From Gammaproteobacteria bacterium (GTDB taxonomy: Bacteria; Pseudomonadota; Gammaproteobacteria; Arenicellales; JAANXG01): a stretch of DNA of 64,000 nucleotides. Below are positions 1 to 8,630 of the stretch, piece by piece (the first letter of the stretch is position 1; every line of letters begins with the position of its first letter). The position numbers and the translations under genes are program-made. The stretch covers positions 1 through 64,000 of the forward strand of contig JAHEIO010000011.1 of NCBI GenBank assembly GCA_024639325.1, read 5' to 3'. The notes under the pieces are model-generated. The model saw only the letters and a program-made list of their open reading frames with translations, searched no databases and was not told the DNA's origin.

Positions 1-996
1 TTCAACCACCTGAGTCGCACGCAATTCCGAATAGCGATCGGACCGCGCCGACCATATCGATTTAACCCTCTCGAACAGGCCCTCTTCCGATATGCCTTCC
101 CGCAACAGCGATCGCAGATCGTGCCCTTTGGTGGCGAATAGGCAGGTATAGAGCGATCCATCCGCTGAAAGTCGGGCCCTCGTGCATGTACCGCAGAATG
201 GTTGCGATACGGATGCAATGATCCCCAACTCACCCTCGCCGTCCGTGTAACGCCACCGCTGAGCGACTTCACCGTGATAGTCGGGCGTGACCGGTTCAAT
301 GGGAAATTCCCGGCCGATAATATCCCTGATTTCCGCTGCAGATATTACCTCGTTCTCGCGCCAGGCATTGCTGTTGCCGACATCCATGTATTCGATGAAC
401 CTGAGTATGTGGCCGGTGCCCCTGAAACGCCGTGCCGCCGAGAGCACAGCATTGTCGTTGACTCCTCGCTTTACGACCATGTTGATTTTCAACGGGGTAA
501 GTCCAACGTCGGCGGCGGTATCGATTGCCTCGAGAACGGGCTCCGGCGCAAAATCGACACCATTCATCGATTTGAACGTCTCTCCGTCTGTGGAATCCAG
601 ACTGACGGTGATCCGCCTAAGGCCGGCGCTATACAATTTCTCGGCCTTTTTACGCGTCAGCAGGGAACCGTTTGTCGTCAGACTGACGTCCTGGACACCG
701 TCAATCGATGCCAGTTTCTCGATCAGTGACTCGATATCGTTTCTGACCAGAGGCTCCCCCCCGGTCAGCCGAAGCTTGCGGACACCGAGTCGCACGAATA
801 CGCGCGCCACCTGCTCGATCTCCTCGTATGTCAGCAATTGTGATCGTTTGAGAAAGGGATAATTAGGCCCGAAAACATGTTTAGGCATACAGTAAACACA
901 GCGGAAATTGCAACGGTCCGTGACCGAAATGCGCAGATCGTGGATCGGCCTTTGCAGGGCATCCAGCATCGGATTTGACGGCAGGTTTCTCATCAT
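1..996 (-). CDS. moaA: GTP 3',8-cyclase MoaA (3' end beyond window)
   Basis: Radical SAM enzyme that converts GTP to 3',8-cyclo-GTP, the first step of molybdopterin/tungstopterin synthesis. Reading the minus strand from ATG-ATG at 996, the N-terminal cluster motif CNFRCVYC covers residues 29-36, followed by a TGGEPL motif. A second, C-terminal cluster is marked by FCGTC near residue 291 and a further Cys about 17 residues on. 332 codons are visible and the family is usually about 330-340 residues, so only the last few residues, including any terminal Gly-Gly, lie outside. It sits 77 bp downstream of the aldehyde oxidoreductase genes on the same strand, so it may be the last gene of that operon and supply its pterin cofactor. 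Confidence 0.95.
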   Translation of the reverse strand, partial: MMRNLPSNPMLDALQRPIHDLRISVTDRCNFRCVYCMPKHVFGPNYPFLKRSQLLTYEEIEQVARVFVRLGVRKLRLTGGEPLVRNDIESLIEKLASIDGVQDVSLTTNGSLLTRKKAEKLYSAGLRRITVSLDSTDGETFKSMNGVDFAPEPVLEAIDTAADVGLTPLKINMVVKRGVNDNAVLSAARRFRGTGHILRFIEYMDVGNSNAWRENEVISAAEIRDIIGREFPIEPVTPDYHGEVAQRWRYTDGEGELGIIASVSQPFCGTCTRARLSADGSLYTCLFATKGHDLRSLLREGISEEGLFERVKSIWSARSDRYSELRATQVVE

Positions 997-1073
997 ACAG
1001 GGTCAGGCAATGCCTGCGTGAATTCTACTCACGCGACCGTAAATCCACCAGCCCCCAATTCTCCCCGCCGCCC

Positions 1074-1385
1074 TCATCCACCGCCGCGCTGGTAGCTTCT
1101 GTCAAAAGCGATCAGAAAGCCCTGCCTTTCCTGAGGTGGAAAATTATGGAAGGCGAATTCCACCTCGATACGCGGTATGCGCATCATGCCGATCCGGCGC
1201 TCCGGTAACTCGCTGATTCTCAGCACGAGTTCACGGTCTTCGTCCGGGTGTCTGATAACGACCCGACCGTCATCCACCGTATGTTCGTAACCGGCGACAG
1301 CGGAGGGCAAAATCCGGAAAAATTCCGCTGCGCTGTAGCCCATGTCTCGTTTGAATTTGTCGCCGTGGTCGGCGCCCGCTACCAC
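1074..1385 (-). CDS. Conserved hypothetical protein of the aldehyde oxidoreductase operon
   Basis: A 103-residue soluble protein from a GTG at 1385; an in-frame ATG at 1343 is the alternative start. No signal peptide or membrane segment is visible. It has a conserved look: a GYSAAEFFRILP segment near the start, an acidic middle, a hydrophobic FAFHNF segment and a C-terminus ending FDRSYQRGGG. I do not recognise a named family. It lies 30 bp behind the MoaD-like gene and before moaA on the same strand. A role in maturation or cofactor insertion for the tungsten enzyme is suggested only by this position. The terminal Gly-Gly-Gly recalls sulfur-carrier proteins, but the fold does not obviously match one. 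Confidence 0.75.
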   Translation of the reverse strand: MVAGADHGDKFKRDMGYSAAEFFRILPSAVAGYEHTVDDGRVVIRHPDEDRELVLRISELPERRIGMMRIPRIEVEFAFHNFPPQERQGFLIAFDRSYQRGGG

Positions 1386-1415
1386 AAATCTGTCCTGCCA
1401 GAAGATCGCGGCAGG

Positions 1416-1667
1416 CTATCCGCCCGCAACCGGCGGCCAGATCGCGACAGCATCGCCGGGTTTCAGAACGCGGCTCGAGCGCTGATTTTTGTCTAGATAA
1501 ACCCCGTTCAATAGGACCAGGTGAACCAGGTCCCCCGGGACGTCGAGGCGATCGATTACTTCGTCAGGCGTGGTTCCCTCGGGCACGTCAAGTTCGACAA
1601 CGTTGCCCGTGGCATGGGTGGGTAAATATACACCCAACGTCGCGAAGAGCTTGAGCGTGATCTTCAA
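1416..1667 (-). CDS. MoaD/ThiS-family sulfur carrier of the aldehyde oxidoreductase operon
   Basis: A small beta-grasp protein of 83 residues that ends in Gly-Gly, the tail which MoaD and ThiS proteins activate as a thiocarboxylate to deliver sulfur to molybdopterin. The family pattern is clear: a KITLKLFATL start, an ELDVPEGTTPDEVIDRL helix region, LLNGVYL, and a LKPGDAVAIWPPVAGG end. The chosen start is a TTG at 1667, because it gives normal length and lies 11 bp after the upstream stop. The open frame continues to an ATG at 1754 inside the preceding gene, which would add 29 atypical residues. A dedicated MoaD paralogue next to a tungsten oxidoreductase fits a cofactor role. Confidence 0.88.
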   Translation of the reverse strand: MKITLKLFATLGVYLPTHATGNVVELDVPEGTTPDEVIDRLDVPGDLVHLVLLNGVYLDKNQRSSRVLKPGDAVAIWPPVAGG

Positions 1668-1678
1668 TTTCCGGCTTG

Positions 1679-2923
1679 TTAGCCCAGCACCTGGGTATTC
1701 GCCAGATAGGCCTCCATGACCCGTGTGGGATCGTCCTGCAGCTTTTCCTTCCAATCGCCCAGCCGGGTCTTGCTCTGAATCATACCGCGCAGGACGCCGA
1801 CGTGATCGGTCATACCCAGCGCTGACGCACCGACGATGCGATCATCCTCGAATTGTAGATTGACGTAACGGAATCGGTCACGGTCGATCCGCTCCACGCT
1901 ATCGCCACCATCCACACCCATCCACATCCCGAAGGAACTGGAGATCAATCCGAGCGTGTCCAGCACGTTCATGTTTACTTGGCCTCGATTTCCCTGTGAA
2001 TGGCCGTGGACCATGTTCCGCGCGGTGAGCATGCCGTGTTCGACCGCCGTTGGCTGTATGGCCTGGACACTGTAGCCCCCGGTGGAAAAGTCTTTTCCCC
2101 GGGCACAATCGCCGGCCGCGTAGACGTTGGGCACACTGGTCTCGAGGAACTCATTGACCACGATCCCCGCATCCACATCGATGCCGCTGCCTTCCAGGAA
2201 AGCGGTGTTCGGCGCCACGCCGGTAGCGGTAATGACCAAGTCCGCCGCGACTTCTTCGCCGTTATCGAATCTGACCAGGAGCGGGTGGGCAGCCTCGATG
2301 GCATTGACGCGGGTGGACGTGAGTACGTTGACACCCTTGTTCGAGCACCAGTCTTTGATCATGCCGCCCGAAACGTCGTTCATCATCCGCGGCACCATGC
2401 GATTCTCCGTTTCCACGACCGTCAGCTTCACGCCGCTTGCCGCGAGCGCTTCCAGAATGATGCATCCGATAAACCCGGCGCCCACCAGCACCACGCTGTT
2501 GCCCGGCTCCATGAGCTTGATGATGCTGCGCGCATCCTCCAGAGTCCAGCAGTTGTACACGCCGGGCAGGTCCACGCCGGAAATCGGAGGGGTAATCGGA
2601 CTGGCACCGGCGGCAATGAGCAAACGGTCATATCGCCGTGAACTGCCGGCATCGAGCATGATCTCCTGGTTGGCGGTGTCGATGGATGACACACGATCCC
2701 GCAAGACTTCTATACCCAGTGCGCCGTAGTGTCCTGGATCCTTGCGCAGATGAGTGCCGGCCTCGTCGATCCGTTTCACCAGATAGTAGGGGATGGCCAT
2801 ACGCGAGTAAGGCGGTTCCGGTTCATCGCCGATCAGAACAATGCCTCCGTTCGGGTCGTGTTTGCGAAGCTGCTCGACCGCGACCACGCCGGCCGGGCCA
2901 GCGCCAATGACAATGTGGTCCAT
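1679..2923 (-). CDS. aorC: FAD-dependent NAD(P)H oxidoreductase subunit of aldehyde oxidoreductase
   Basis: A 414-residue flavoprotein of the pyridine nucleotide-disulfide oxidoreductase (rubredoxin/ferredoxin reductase-like) class. It has an N-terminal FAD Rossmann motif GAGPAG (residues 8-13), a second nucleotide-binding motif GAGFIG near residue 149, and the C-terminal FAD motif AAGDCA near residue 270. There is no redox-active CxxC, so it is not a disulfide reductase. It starts 9 bp after the catalytic subunit gene. In the aldehyde oxidoreductase described from Aromatoleum aromaticum, a comparable subunit passes electrons between the Fe-S subunit and NAD+. The same role is inferred here from family and gene order. 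Confidence 0.88.
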   Translation of the reverse strand: MDHIVIGAGPAGVVAVEQLRKHDPNGGIVLIGDEPEPPYSRMAIPYYLVKRIDEAGTHLRKDPGHYGALGIEVLRDRVSSIDTANQEIMLDAGSSRRYDRLLIAAGASPITPPISGVDLPGVYNCWTLEDARSIIKLMEPGNSVVLVGAGFIGCIILEALAASGVKLTVVETENRMVPRMMNDVSGGMIKDWCSNKGVNVLTSTRVNAIEAAHPLLVRFDNGEEVAADLVITATGVAPNTAFLEGSGIDVDAGIVVNEFLETSVPNVYAAGDCARGKDFSTGGYSVQAIQPTAVEHGMLTARNMVHGHSQGNRGQVNMNVLDTLGLISSSFGMWMGVDGGDSVERIDRDRFRYVNLQFEDDRIVGASALGMTDHVGVLRGMIQSKTRLGDWKEKLQDDPTRVMEAYLANTQVLG

Positions 2924-2932
2924 TACAATCTC

Positions 2933-4786
2933 CTAGCTCAATCCGAGTCGCTGCCTGGTATCGGCCGTGGGGACCCCCTGTTCATCCCAGCCCCGTGCGG
3001 CGTAATACTCCGGCAGCATCTTGTCCAGTTCGTTCACCTTTCCTTCCGCCGGACCGGAGCCGGCAGCCTCGGAAATCAATCGCGGCGGCAGATTATCGTC
3101 CGCCTTCGTAAATCCGGCCTCGAGATTGAATTCCTTCTCCATGTTCCAGACCCTTTCACCCAACTCCAGGAGTTTTTCGGTCGACCAGCCTCCTTCACAC
3201 GCCGCGTCAATCTGCGGTGCAACGTCATCGAGGGACCAGGCAAACGAGGTAAAAAGACAAATTCCCGCGGAGTCGAATGCGGCGGTGGCGTCCTGAAACG
3301 CCTTGACCAGCCCGGCTTTGCCCTCGGTGACGAGCGGATCGGTTTTTTCCGGAATACCCAGAACCTCGGAGGCAACGGTGTAGCCACGCAGATGGCATGC
3401 TCCGCGATTAGAGGTGGCATAGGCCAGGCCCATCCCTTGAATTCCTCTCGGGTCGTAGGCGGGGAATTCCTGGCCCTTCACGCTCATGGACAGCTCCGGA
3501 TGGCCGTATTTCTCGCACAGACGCTTGGATCCGAGACCCAGATCCTTGCCAAATCCCTCGCCGGCGGCGACCAGTTCCACGGCCTTCGTCAGCACCTCTG
3601 CTTTGCCGAATTTGAACTTGATTCCACCGGTGTCCTGCTTGGTGATTGCGCCCTTCTCGTACAGTTCCATCGCGGCACCCACGGTGGCACCGAATGTAAT
3701 GGGATCCAGGCCATCTTCATTACAGACAAAGTTGGCGTAAGTCAGCGCATCCAGATCGTCAACGCCCGTTGCCGCCCCCAGCGCCCACGCCGCCTCGTAT
3801 TCCAGACCGCCCGAATTGCCCCAGTACTGCGGCTTGTTTTCGACACTGAAGTGCGTCTTGTCGATGGTCGATATCCGGCCGCAGGCGATGGTGCACCCAA
3901 AACAGGCCGCGTTGGTCGTGAGGTTCGGCTTGCCATCGCTCTTGCGGGGCTCGTGCATGGCCTCCCCGGAGATCTTGCTGGCGCCTTTGAACTGAACTTC
4001 CTGCATGTTCCTCGTTGGCAGCGCCCCGGTCTCGTTGATGACATTCATCAACACCTGCGTGCCGAACTGCGGCAATCCCGCTCCGGTGACCGCGTTCTCG
4101 CGCAGCACCTTCTTGCCTTCCTCGGTAGCCTTCATGAATGCCATCGGGTCTTTGATATTGCCCACGCCCTGGGTTCCCCGGCACACAACGGCCTTGACAT
4201 TCTTCGACGCCATTACGGTGCCCACACCCGAACGGCCGGCGGCGCGGTGCAGGTCATTGATGATCGCGGAGTAAAAACAGCCGGCCTCCGCGGAACGTCC
4301 CACACAGGCGATGCGGATCTGCGGATCCTGGTGTTTGGCGCGTATGATCTTGTCTGCTGCCCACACGGACTTGCCCCAAATTCCGTCCGCGGACATCAAT
4401 TCAGCCTTGTCGTTGCTGATATAAAGATACACCGGCTCCGGGGATCTACCTTCGAAAATGATCATGTCCCAGCCGGCCATCTTGAGTTCCGCCCCGAGAT
4501 AACCGCCCGAGTTGGAGCACGCGATGGCCCCGGTCAGCGGACCCTTGGTGACGACAGAGTACCTGCCGCCTGTGGAGGCCATGGTGCCGGTCAACGGCCC
4601 GGTAGTAAAAATGAGCTTGTTGTCAGGCCCCAGCGGATCACATTTCGGATCGATCTCCTCGACGAGGTACTTGCTCGCCAGCCCCCGCTGGCCCAGGTAC
4701 TGTTGCGCCCATTCCATGTTGAGCGGTTCGCTCTTGACGCTTCCCTCGCTCAGGTTTACGCGTAGAATTTTCTTAGCCCATGCCAT
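2933..4786 (-). CDS. aorB: Tungsten-containing aldehyde:ferredoxin oxidoreductase, catalytic subunit
   Basis: Catalyses oxidation of aldehydes to carboxylic acids, and possibly the reverse, at a tungsten-bis-pterin centre. It has 617 residues, the usual family length. The N-terminal pterin-binding domain carries the TTGPLTGT and TKGPLTG loops (residues 61-87). The [4Fe-4S] ligands are C295, C298 and C302, with the fourth Cys at C510 in the conserved DSAGIC motif. GGLEYE near residue 330 matches the family metal-site region. ATG at 4786 is preceded by an AGGAG-type ribosome site. No molybdenum hydroxylase features are present. It lies between the Fe-S and FAD subunit genes, as in the Aromatoleum AorABC enzyme. 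The substrate cannot be told from the sequence. Confidence 0.95.
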   Translation of the reverse strand: MAWAKKILRVNLSEGSVKSEPLNMEWAQQYLGQRGLASKYLVEEIDPKCDPLGPDNKLIFTTGPLTGTMASTGGRYSVVTKGPLTGAIACSNSGGYLGAELKMAGWDMIIFEGRSPEPVYLYISNDKAELMSADGIWGKSVWAADKIIRAKHQDPQIRIACVGRSAEAGCFYSAIINDLHRAAGRSGVGTVMASKNVKAVVCRGTQGVGNIKDPMAFMKATEEGKKVLRENAVTGAGLPQFGTQVLMNVINETGALPTRNMQEVQFKGASKISGEAMHEPRKSDGKPNLTTNAACFGCTIACGRISTIDKTHFSVENKPQYWGNSGGLEYEAAWALGAATGVDDLDALTYANFVCNEDGLDPITFGATVGAAMELYEKGAITKQDTGGIKFKFGKAEVLTKAVELVAAGEGFGKDLGLGSKRLCEKYGHPELSMSVKGQEFPAYDPRGIQGMGLAYATSNRGACHLRGYTVASEVLGIPEKTDPLVTEGKAGLVKAFQDATAAFDSAGICLFTSFAWSLDDVAPQIDAACEGGWSTEKLLELGERVWNMEKEFNLEAGFTKADDNLPPRLISEAAGSGPAEGKVNELDKMLPEYYAARGWDEQGVPTADTRQRLGLS

Positions 4787-4803
4787 TGTGCGCTCCTCCT
4801 ACT

Positions 4804-5322
4804 TTAAGGTCTCTGGTAGGTTTGAATGTCTTTTTCCACAGGGGTGATGTAGTTCGGCCCCGCCTCAGGTCTGTTTTGCGCCCAGGCACGCATACGTTCC
4901 ATTCCGGTGCTGTCCGCGTCGACATAGGTTATGGCGCCAGTCGGGCACGCTTTTGCGCAATGCGGATCGCCGCCGCATAAATCACATTTGATCACCTTGC
5001 CGGTGCTGGAGTTGTAATTGATGGTGCCGAACGGACAGGCGATCGTACAGACCTTGCAGCCCACGCAGACGCTATCGAGCACATCCTTGGAACCGGTTTC
5101 GGCATTGATTACGATCGCGTCAACGGGACACGCCTTCATACACCAGGCCTCGTCACACTGGGTACAGGTGTACGGTGCGAACCGTCCCTCTTCATGAAAT
5201 GCAAATACCTTGATGCGCGATTTTGCGGGGTTGAATACGCCGTCGTTCTCGAAGGAACAGGCCATTTCGCACTGCAGACATCCGGTACATCGTTCCGGCT
5301 CCAGGCTCAGAGCTCTCAGCAT
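4804..5322 (-). CDS. aorA: Four-cluster ferredoxin-like subunit of aldehyde oxidoreductase
   Basis: A 172-residue polyferredoxin with four complete cysteine groups: CTGCLQCEMAC (from residue 12), CTQCDEAWCMKAC, CVGCKVCTIAC and CDLCGGDPHCAKAC. It should therefore hold four [4Fe-4S] clusters. The layout matches the electron-transfer subunits of tungsten aldehyde oxidoreductases and of DMSO reductase-type enzymes. There is no twin-arginine or other signal, so it is cytoplasmic like its partner. It is the first gene of the operon, with an AGGAG ribosome site just ahead of its ATG and the catalytic gene 17 bp downstream. It is expected to carry electrons from the tungsten centre to the flavoprotein. 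Confidence 0.93.
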   Translation of the reverse strand: MLRALSLEPERCTGCLQCEMACSFENDGVFNPAKSRIKVFAFHEEGRFAPYTCTQCDEAWCMKACPVDAIVINAETGSKDVLDSVCVGCKVCTIACPFGTINYNSSTGKVIKCDLCGGDPHCAKACPTGAITYVDADSTGMERMRAWAQNRPEAGPNYITPVEKDIQTYQRP

Positions 5323-5505
5323 CTCGTCACTCCTATGGGTAGTTCGTTTAAGTTTTTTTCGACCGCATGCCGTTTTCCACGCGGACGGTGTTCCCCTTGC
5401 GATAATACTGTAACAAACCCGGCCAACGATGTCTCGCGGGTATCCTTACAATATTTATTAGTCCCAATTCGTCCATCGACGGAGACGGTCTAGCCCGCGC
5501 GGAAT

Positions 5506-5826
5506 TCAATCGGTCGCCTTCAGTTTGGACTCCTCGAAAGCGGTCAATTGGTCAGAGGTTGCCTCTTTCGAATACCTCTCCTTGTATTCCCGGTACGTCA
5601 TGCCGTAAACGATCTCCCGGGCGTCATCGTAGTCGAGATCGATTCCGCGCTCGTTCGCTGCAGATCGATACCATTTCGACAGGCAATTCCGGCAAAAATA
5701 GGCAAGATTCATCAAATCGATGTTCTGCACCTGCGGATACTTGCGCAGGTGTTCAATCATCTTCCTATAGACGGCTGCTTCGATTTCCGTTTGCGTTGCC
5801 TGGTCTATCTCTTCGTGTTGCGACAT
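5506..5826 (-). CDS. DUF1244 family protein
   Basis: A 106-residue soluble protein carrying the DUF1244 signature FCRNCLSKWYR in the middle and a YGMTYREYKERY segment after it. The function of the family is not known. The two cysteines spaced CxxNC-like could bind metal, but that is a guess. The frame is open to a GTG at 5868, but the ATG at 5826 gives the usual family N-terminus and is preceded by an AGGTG-type ribosome site. It stands alone between the aldehyde oxidoreductase operon and a divergent CULT-domain gene. Confidence 0.88.
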   Translation of the reverse strand: MSQHEEIDQATQTEIEAAVYRKMIEHLRKYPQVQNIDLMNLAYFCRNCLSKWYRSAANERGIDLDYDDAREIVYGMTYREYKERYSKEATSDQLTAFEESKLKATD

Positions 5827-5982
5827 ATCTGGCACCTGGTGTGTTGATGATCGTATTCTAATCGACACCCGGCTTCGTTACATCGGAATTGGCGGCGTTG
5901 TCGATATTGTAAGGAACTTTCGAGATAATCGCCCAAGGGTCGACCTGTCGCAATGGGTTACGGCCGTCAAGGGGAAAATCGC

Positions 5983-6351
5983 ATGTTCCGAAAATTCAGC
6001 GAGGACGAAACTGAACGGCTCGACGAGACGGTCCGAAACGAGGCGCATCGTGGTCTGTACTGCTCGGCTTGCAGTTCATTCATCACGGACCCCCGATCCT
6101 CGCTGGTAATTTACGGTTCGCAGCGTCACACCTGCACTAACCCCGCTCAGCTGACATTCACAATTGGATGCTTCAAGGAAGCTTCGGGATGCAAGGAGAC
6201 GGGCCTCCCCACCGAAGAGCACTCCTGGTTTCCGGGTTATCGATGGCGTATTGCCTTGTGCGCCAATTGCGGCAAACACCTTGGATGGAGCTTCCTCGGC
6301 GCCGTCGACCGCTTCTATGGTCTGATAGTCAACGCGCTGTTCGAAAAGTGA
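5983..6351 (+). CDS. CULT-domain (cereblon-like) single-domain protein
   Basis: A 122-residue protein made only of a CULT domain, the thalidomide-binding fold of cereblon. Two CxxC pairs (C27/C30 and C93/C96) match the zinc site. Three tryptophans, W82, W88 and W102, with F104, are spaced as in the aromatic cage that binds uridine and thalidomide-type ligands in the bacterial homologue from Magnetospirillum gryphiswaldense (MsCI4). ATG at 5983 follows an AAGGGG ribosome site with 8-bp spacing; an upstream ATG at 5953 lacks one. No signal peptide is visible. The natural role of bacterial CULT proteins is unknown. The neighbours give no functional hint. Confidence 0.85.
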   Translation: MFRKFSEDETERLDETVRNEAHRGLYCSACSSFITDPRSSLVIYGSQRHTCTNPAQLTFTIGCFKEASGCKETGLPTEEHSWFPGYRWRIALCANCGKHLGWSFLGAVDRFYGLIVNALFEK

Positions 6352-6364
6352 CGCGGCGCCAGGG

Positions 6365-6838
6365 TCACTTACCGTAAGAGGCAATGCACCTGACGATCTG
6401 CTGTTCCGGAAACTCCTCGACGGAACCGTAGCGTTTTTTCGCTCGCTGTACCGTATCGTGGATGTTGTTGACGCGGTCGTTCTCCACCACCAAATCGAGG
6501 GCGTTTTGCAGGCCGATCAACGTACCGCACTGTAACTTCGTAGCCTGCGCTCGCGGAAGCGCGTTGGGCGCGTGTGCAAGGCCAAGTGAAAAGTTCACAC
6601 TTTTTCGCATGTAGTTGAGCGTTTCAGCGCAATCCTGGTGACTCTCCGCGGAATTGCACTGCACTTTCTGTCTGGATCCCACACAGCCGCGAAGTGCAAG
6701 CCGGCATCCGCACTTGCGGCTCAAAATGGCCCCTTCGAAAGGGCAAGGCAACGACGGCGCCGGGTCGTCCTGACCACCGGTGGGTCTGCGCGATCGTTCG
6801 TTACGATCATTGTAATGTGTTCCTGTCACGATGGTCAT
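6365..6838 (-). CDS. Cysteine-rich conserved hypothetical protein
   Basis: A protein of up to 157 residues. The conserved-looking core starts at CPFEGA near residue 32 and holds CGC, GC, QC and DC groups, then LPRAQATKLQCGTLIGLQ. The spacing suggests several conserved cysteines that could bind an Fe-S cluster or zinc, but I do not recognise a characterised family. The start is uncertain: the ATG at 6838 has no ribosome site and the first 30 residues look unconserved, so the real start may be nearer the CPFEGA motif. It converges with the CULT gene, 14 bp apart, and diverges from bepA. Confidence 0.65.
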   Translation of the reverse strand: MTIVTGTHYNDRNERSRRPTGGQDDPAPSLPCPFEGAILSRKCGCRLALRGCVGSRQKVQCNSAESHQDCAETLNYMRKSVNFSLGLAHAPNALPRAQATKLQCGTLIGLQNALDLVVENDRVNNIHDTVQRAKKRYGSVEEFPEQQIVRCIASYGK

Positions 6839-6996
6839 TTTTTTCTAGAATTATCAATGTATTATAGTAGAATGATCTCCTGCCGGAGTACAGCACCCCT
6901 GCTGAGGTATGGTCGCTCGCGAACGACCCGGGGTTGGACTTGTCTCAACAGCCAATGAAACTGACCAGCCCGAAAATTGCCAACCGTGCCAATACT

Positions 6997-8439
6997 ATGC
7001 GCAAGCTCTTGAAACCACTGATTTTCCTGACAGGCCTAGCGGTCATGACCGGACCCGTGCAGTCGCAGAGCAACCTGCCTGATCTCGGTGACTACTCTGC
7101 AACCGTTCTATCGGCGTCAGAAGAGCAGAAGCTGGGAAGGGAGTTCATGCGACAGATTCGGCAGCAGTTGCGGTTCATCGACGATCAGGAACTGATCACT
7201 TATCTGAATCGTCTGGGCAGCATGCTGGTAAGTAACAGCGATCAACCCGGAAGAACATTTACATTCTATCTGGTGGAGGACAACGCCCTGAACGCCTTCG
7301 CCGTGCCCGGGGGCCACATCACGGTGCACACCGGATTGATCACCAACACCCTGCATGAAGCGGAATTGGCAAGCGTAATAGCGCACGAAATCGCACACGT
7401 AACCCAAAGCCACATTGCCCGCATGATCGCGCAGAACAAACGCACCAACATACCGGCGATGGCGGCGTTGATCGCGGCCATCCTGCTCGGCGGACAGGCT
7501 GGGACCGCAGCCATCATGGGAACGCAGGCAGCTCTCGTCGAAAGGCAGTTGCAGTACTCCCGCAGTTTCGAAGAAGAAGCCGACGCCATCGGAATTCAAA
7601 CTCTGGCCTCGGCAGGATACGACCCGCGCGCGATGCCGGATTTCTTTGGGCGCCTGCAGCAATACAGCCGAAGCCAGGAGTCGAATGCTCCGGAATTCCT
7701 GCGAACCCACCCATTGACCTACAGCCGAATTGCAGAATCCGTCGCACGCGCGGATCAGTACCCGCGCATCGAAAATCCGGACGAAACCCAGTTCCAACTG
7801 ATGAAGGCGAAAATCCGGGCCCTGTACAGTGGATCCGATCCGGCCCGGGTTGCACAGGGATTCGCCGTTGGTTTGAAGGAAAATACCTACGAGAATCTAT
7901 ATGCCGAGCGATACGGATATGCCCTGGCCCTCATGGCCGACGGTCAGTACCAGGCAGCCCGGGAATTGATGAGCGAACTTATTTCGCAGGACCCTGAACG
8001 ATTGAGCTACTCGATAGCCCTTGCCAATATCGAGACTGCCGACGGTCGACCCGGCGATGCGGCGAAAGCGTATCAAAGAATCAGAGCTAACCATCCCGAC
8101 AACCTGGTGCTCGATTTGTACTTCATCAACGCGCTGATCGAGAGCGAACAGTACGCGGAAGCCAAGAAGATCCTGAAAAGCCATCTGCTCTCCCGACGGG
8201 GAGACCCTCGTTTGCACAAATTATTGGCCCGAGCCGAGGGTGAATCGGGGAACCATCTCGCAGCACACCAGGAGCTGGCGGAGTTCTACTATTTCAATGG
8301 AAACTCGGCGGAGGCCCTGCGTCAACTTGGTCTGGCCAAAAAGTACACGGGGGACAGCTTTTACGCGCAATCAAGTGTTTCAGCAAGGATCGAGGAAATC
8401 CAGCAGGAACTGCGGATCCGGGGAGAGAAAATTCCCTGA
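6997..8439 (+). CDS. bepA: BepA-like periplasmic M48 metalloprotease with TPR domain
   Basis: Periplasmic zinc protease and chaperone that monitors outer-membrane beta-barrel assembly, as established for E. coli BepA (YfgC). From the ATG at 6997 it has 480 residues with a signal peptide (about residues 1-24). The zinc motif HEIAH lies at residues 130-134 and the third ligand region is EEEADAIG. A C-terminal half of TPR helices starts at about residue 290. Upstream in-frame starts (ATG 6955, TTG 6934) would place extra residues ahead of the signal peptide, so 6997 is preferred although no strong ribosome site precedes it. Length and domain order match the family. Confidence 0.93.
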   Translation: MRKLLKPLIFLTGLAVMTGPVQSQSNLPDLGDYSATVLSASEEQKLGREFMRQIRQQLRFIDDQELITYLNRLGSMLVSNSDQPGRTFTFYLVEDNALNAFAVPGGHITVHTGLITNTLHEAELASVIAHEIAHVTQSHIARMIAQNKRTNIPAMAALIAAILLGGQAGTAAIMGTQAALVERQLQYSRSFEEEADAIGIQTLASAGYDPRAMPDFFGRLQQYSRSQESNAPEFLRTHPLTYSRIAESVARADQYPRIENPDETQFQLMKAKIRALYSGSDPARVAQGFAVGLKENTYENLYAERYGYALALMADGQYQAARELMSELISQDPERLSYSIALANIETADGRPGDAAKAYQRIRANHPDNLVLDLYFINALIESEQYAEAKKILKSHLLSRRGDPRLHKLLARAEGESGNHLAAHQELAEFYYFNGNSAEALRQLGLAKKYTGDSFYAQSSVSARIEEIQQELRIRGEKIP

Positions 8440-8630
8440 TAACGAACAACCCGTCGGCGACGCCGCCTGTTCAAATTGTAATCATATTGCACGCCGACTC
8501 TCATAAAGCACCGGGCATCTGTATCGGGGCGGTTTCCCCCCTGGCCGACAAACAGGTAAAATAACGCGTTTGCAGTGCGTGAACAGAGCGTTCGCGCGGA
8601 AGAAGTTTCACGGTAACGGGAGCATTTGGA

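Noticed and set aside
2729-4765. Long plus-strand open frame of 678 codons
   Set aside because: It lies wholly antisense to the aldehyde oxidoreductase gene, has a His/Arg/Gly-rich composition without domain features, and is a GC-skew shadow.
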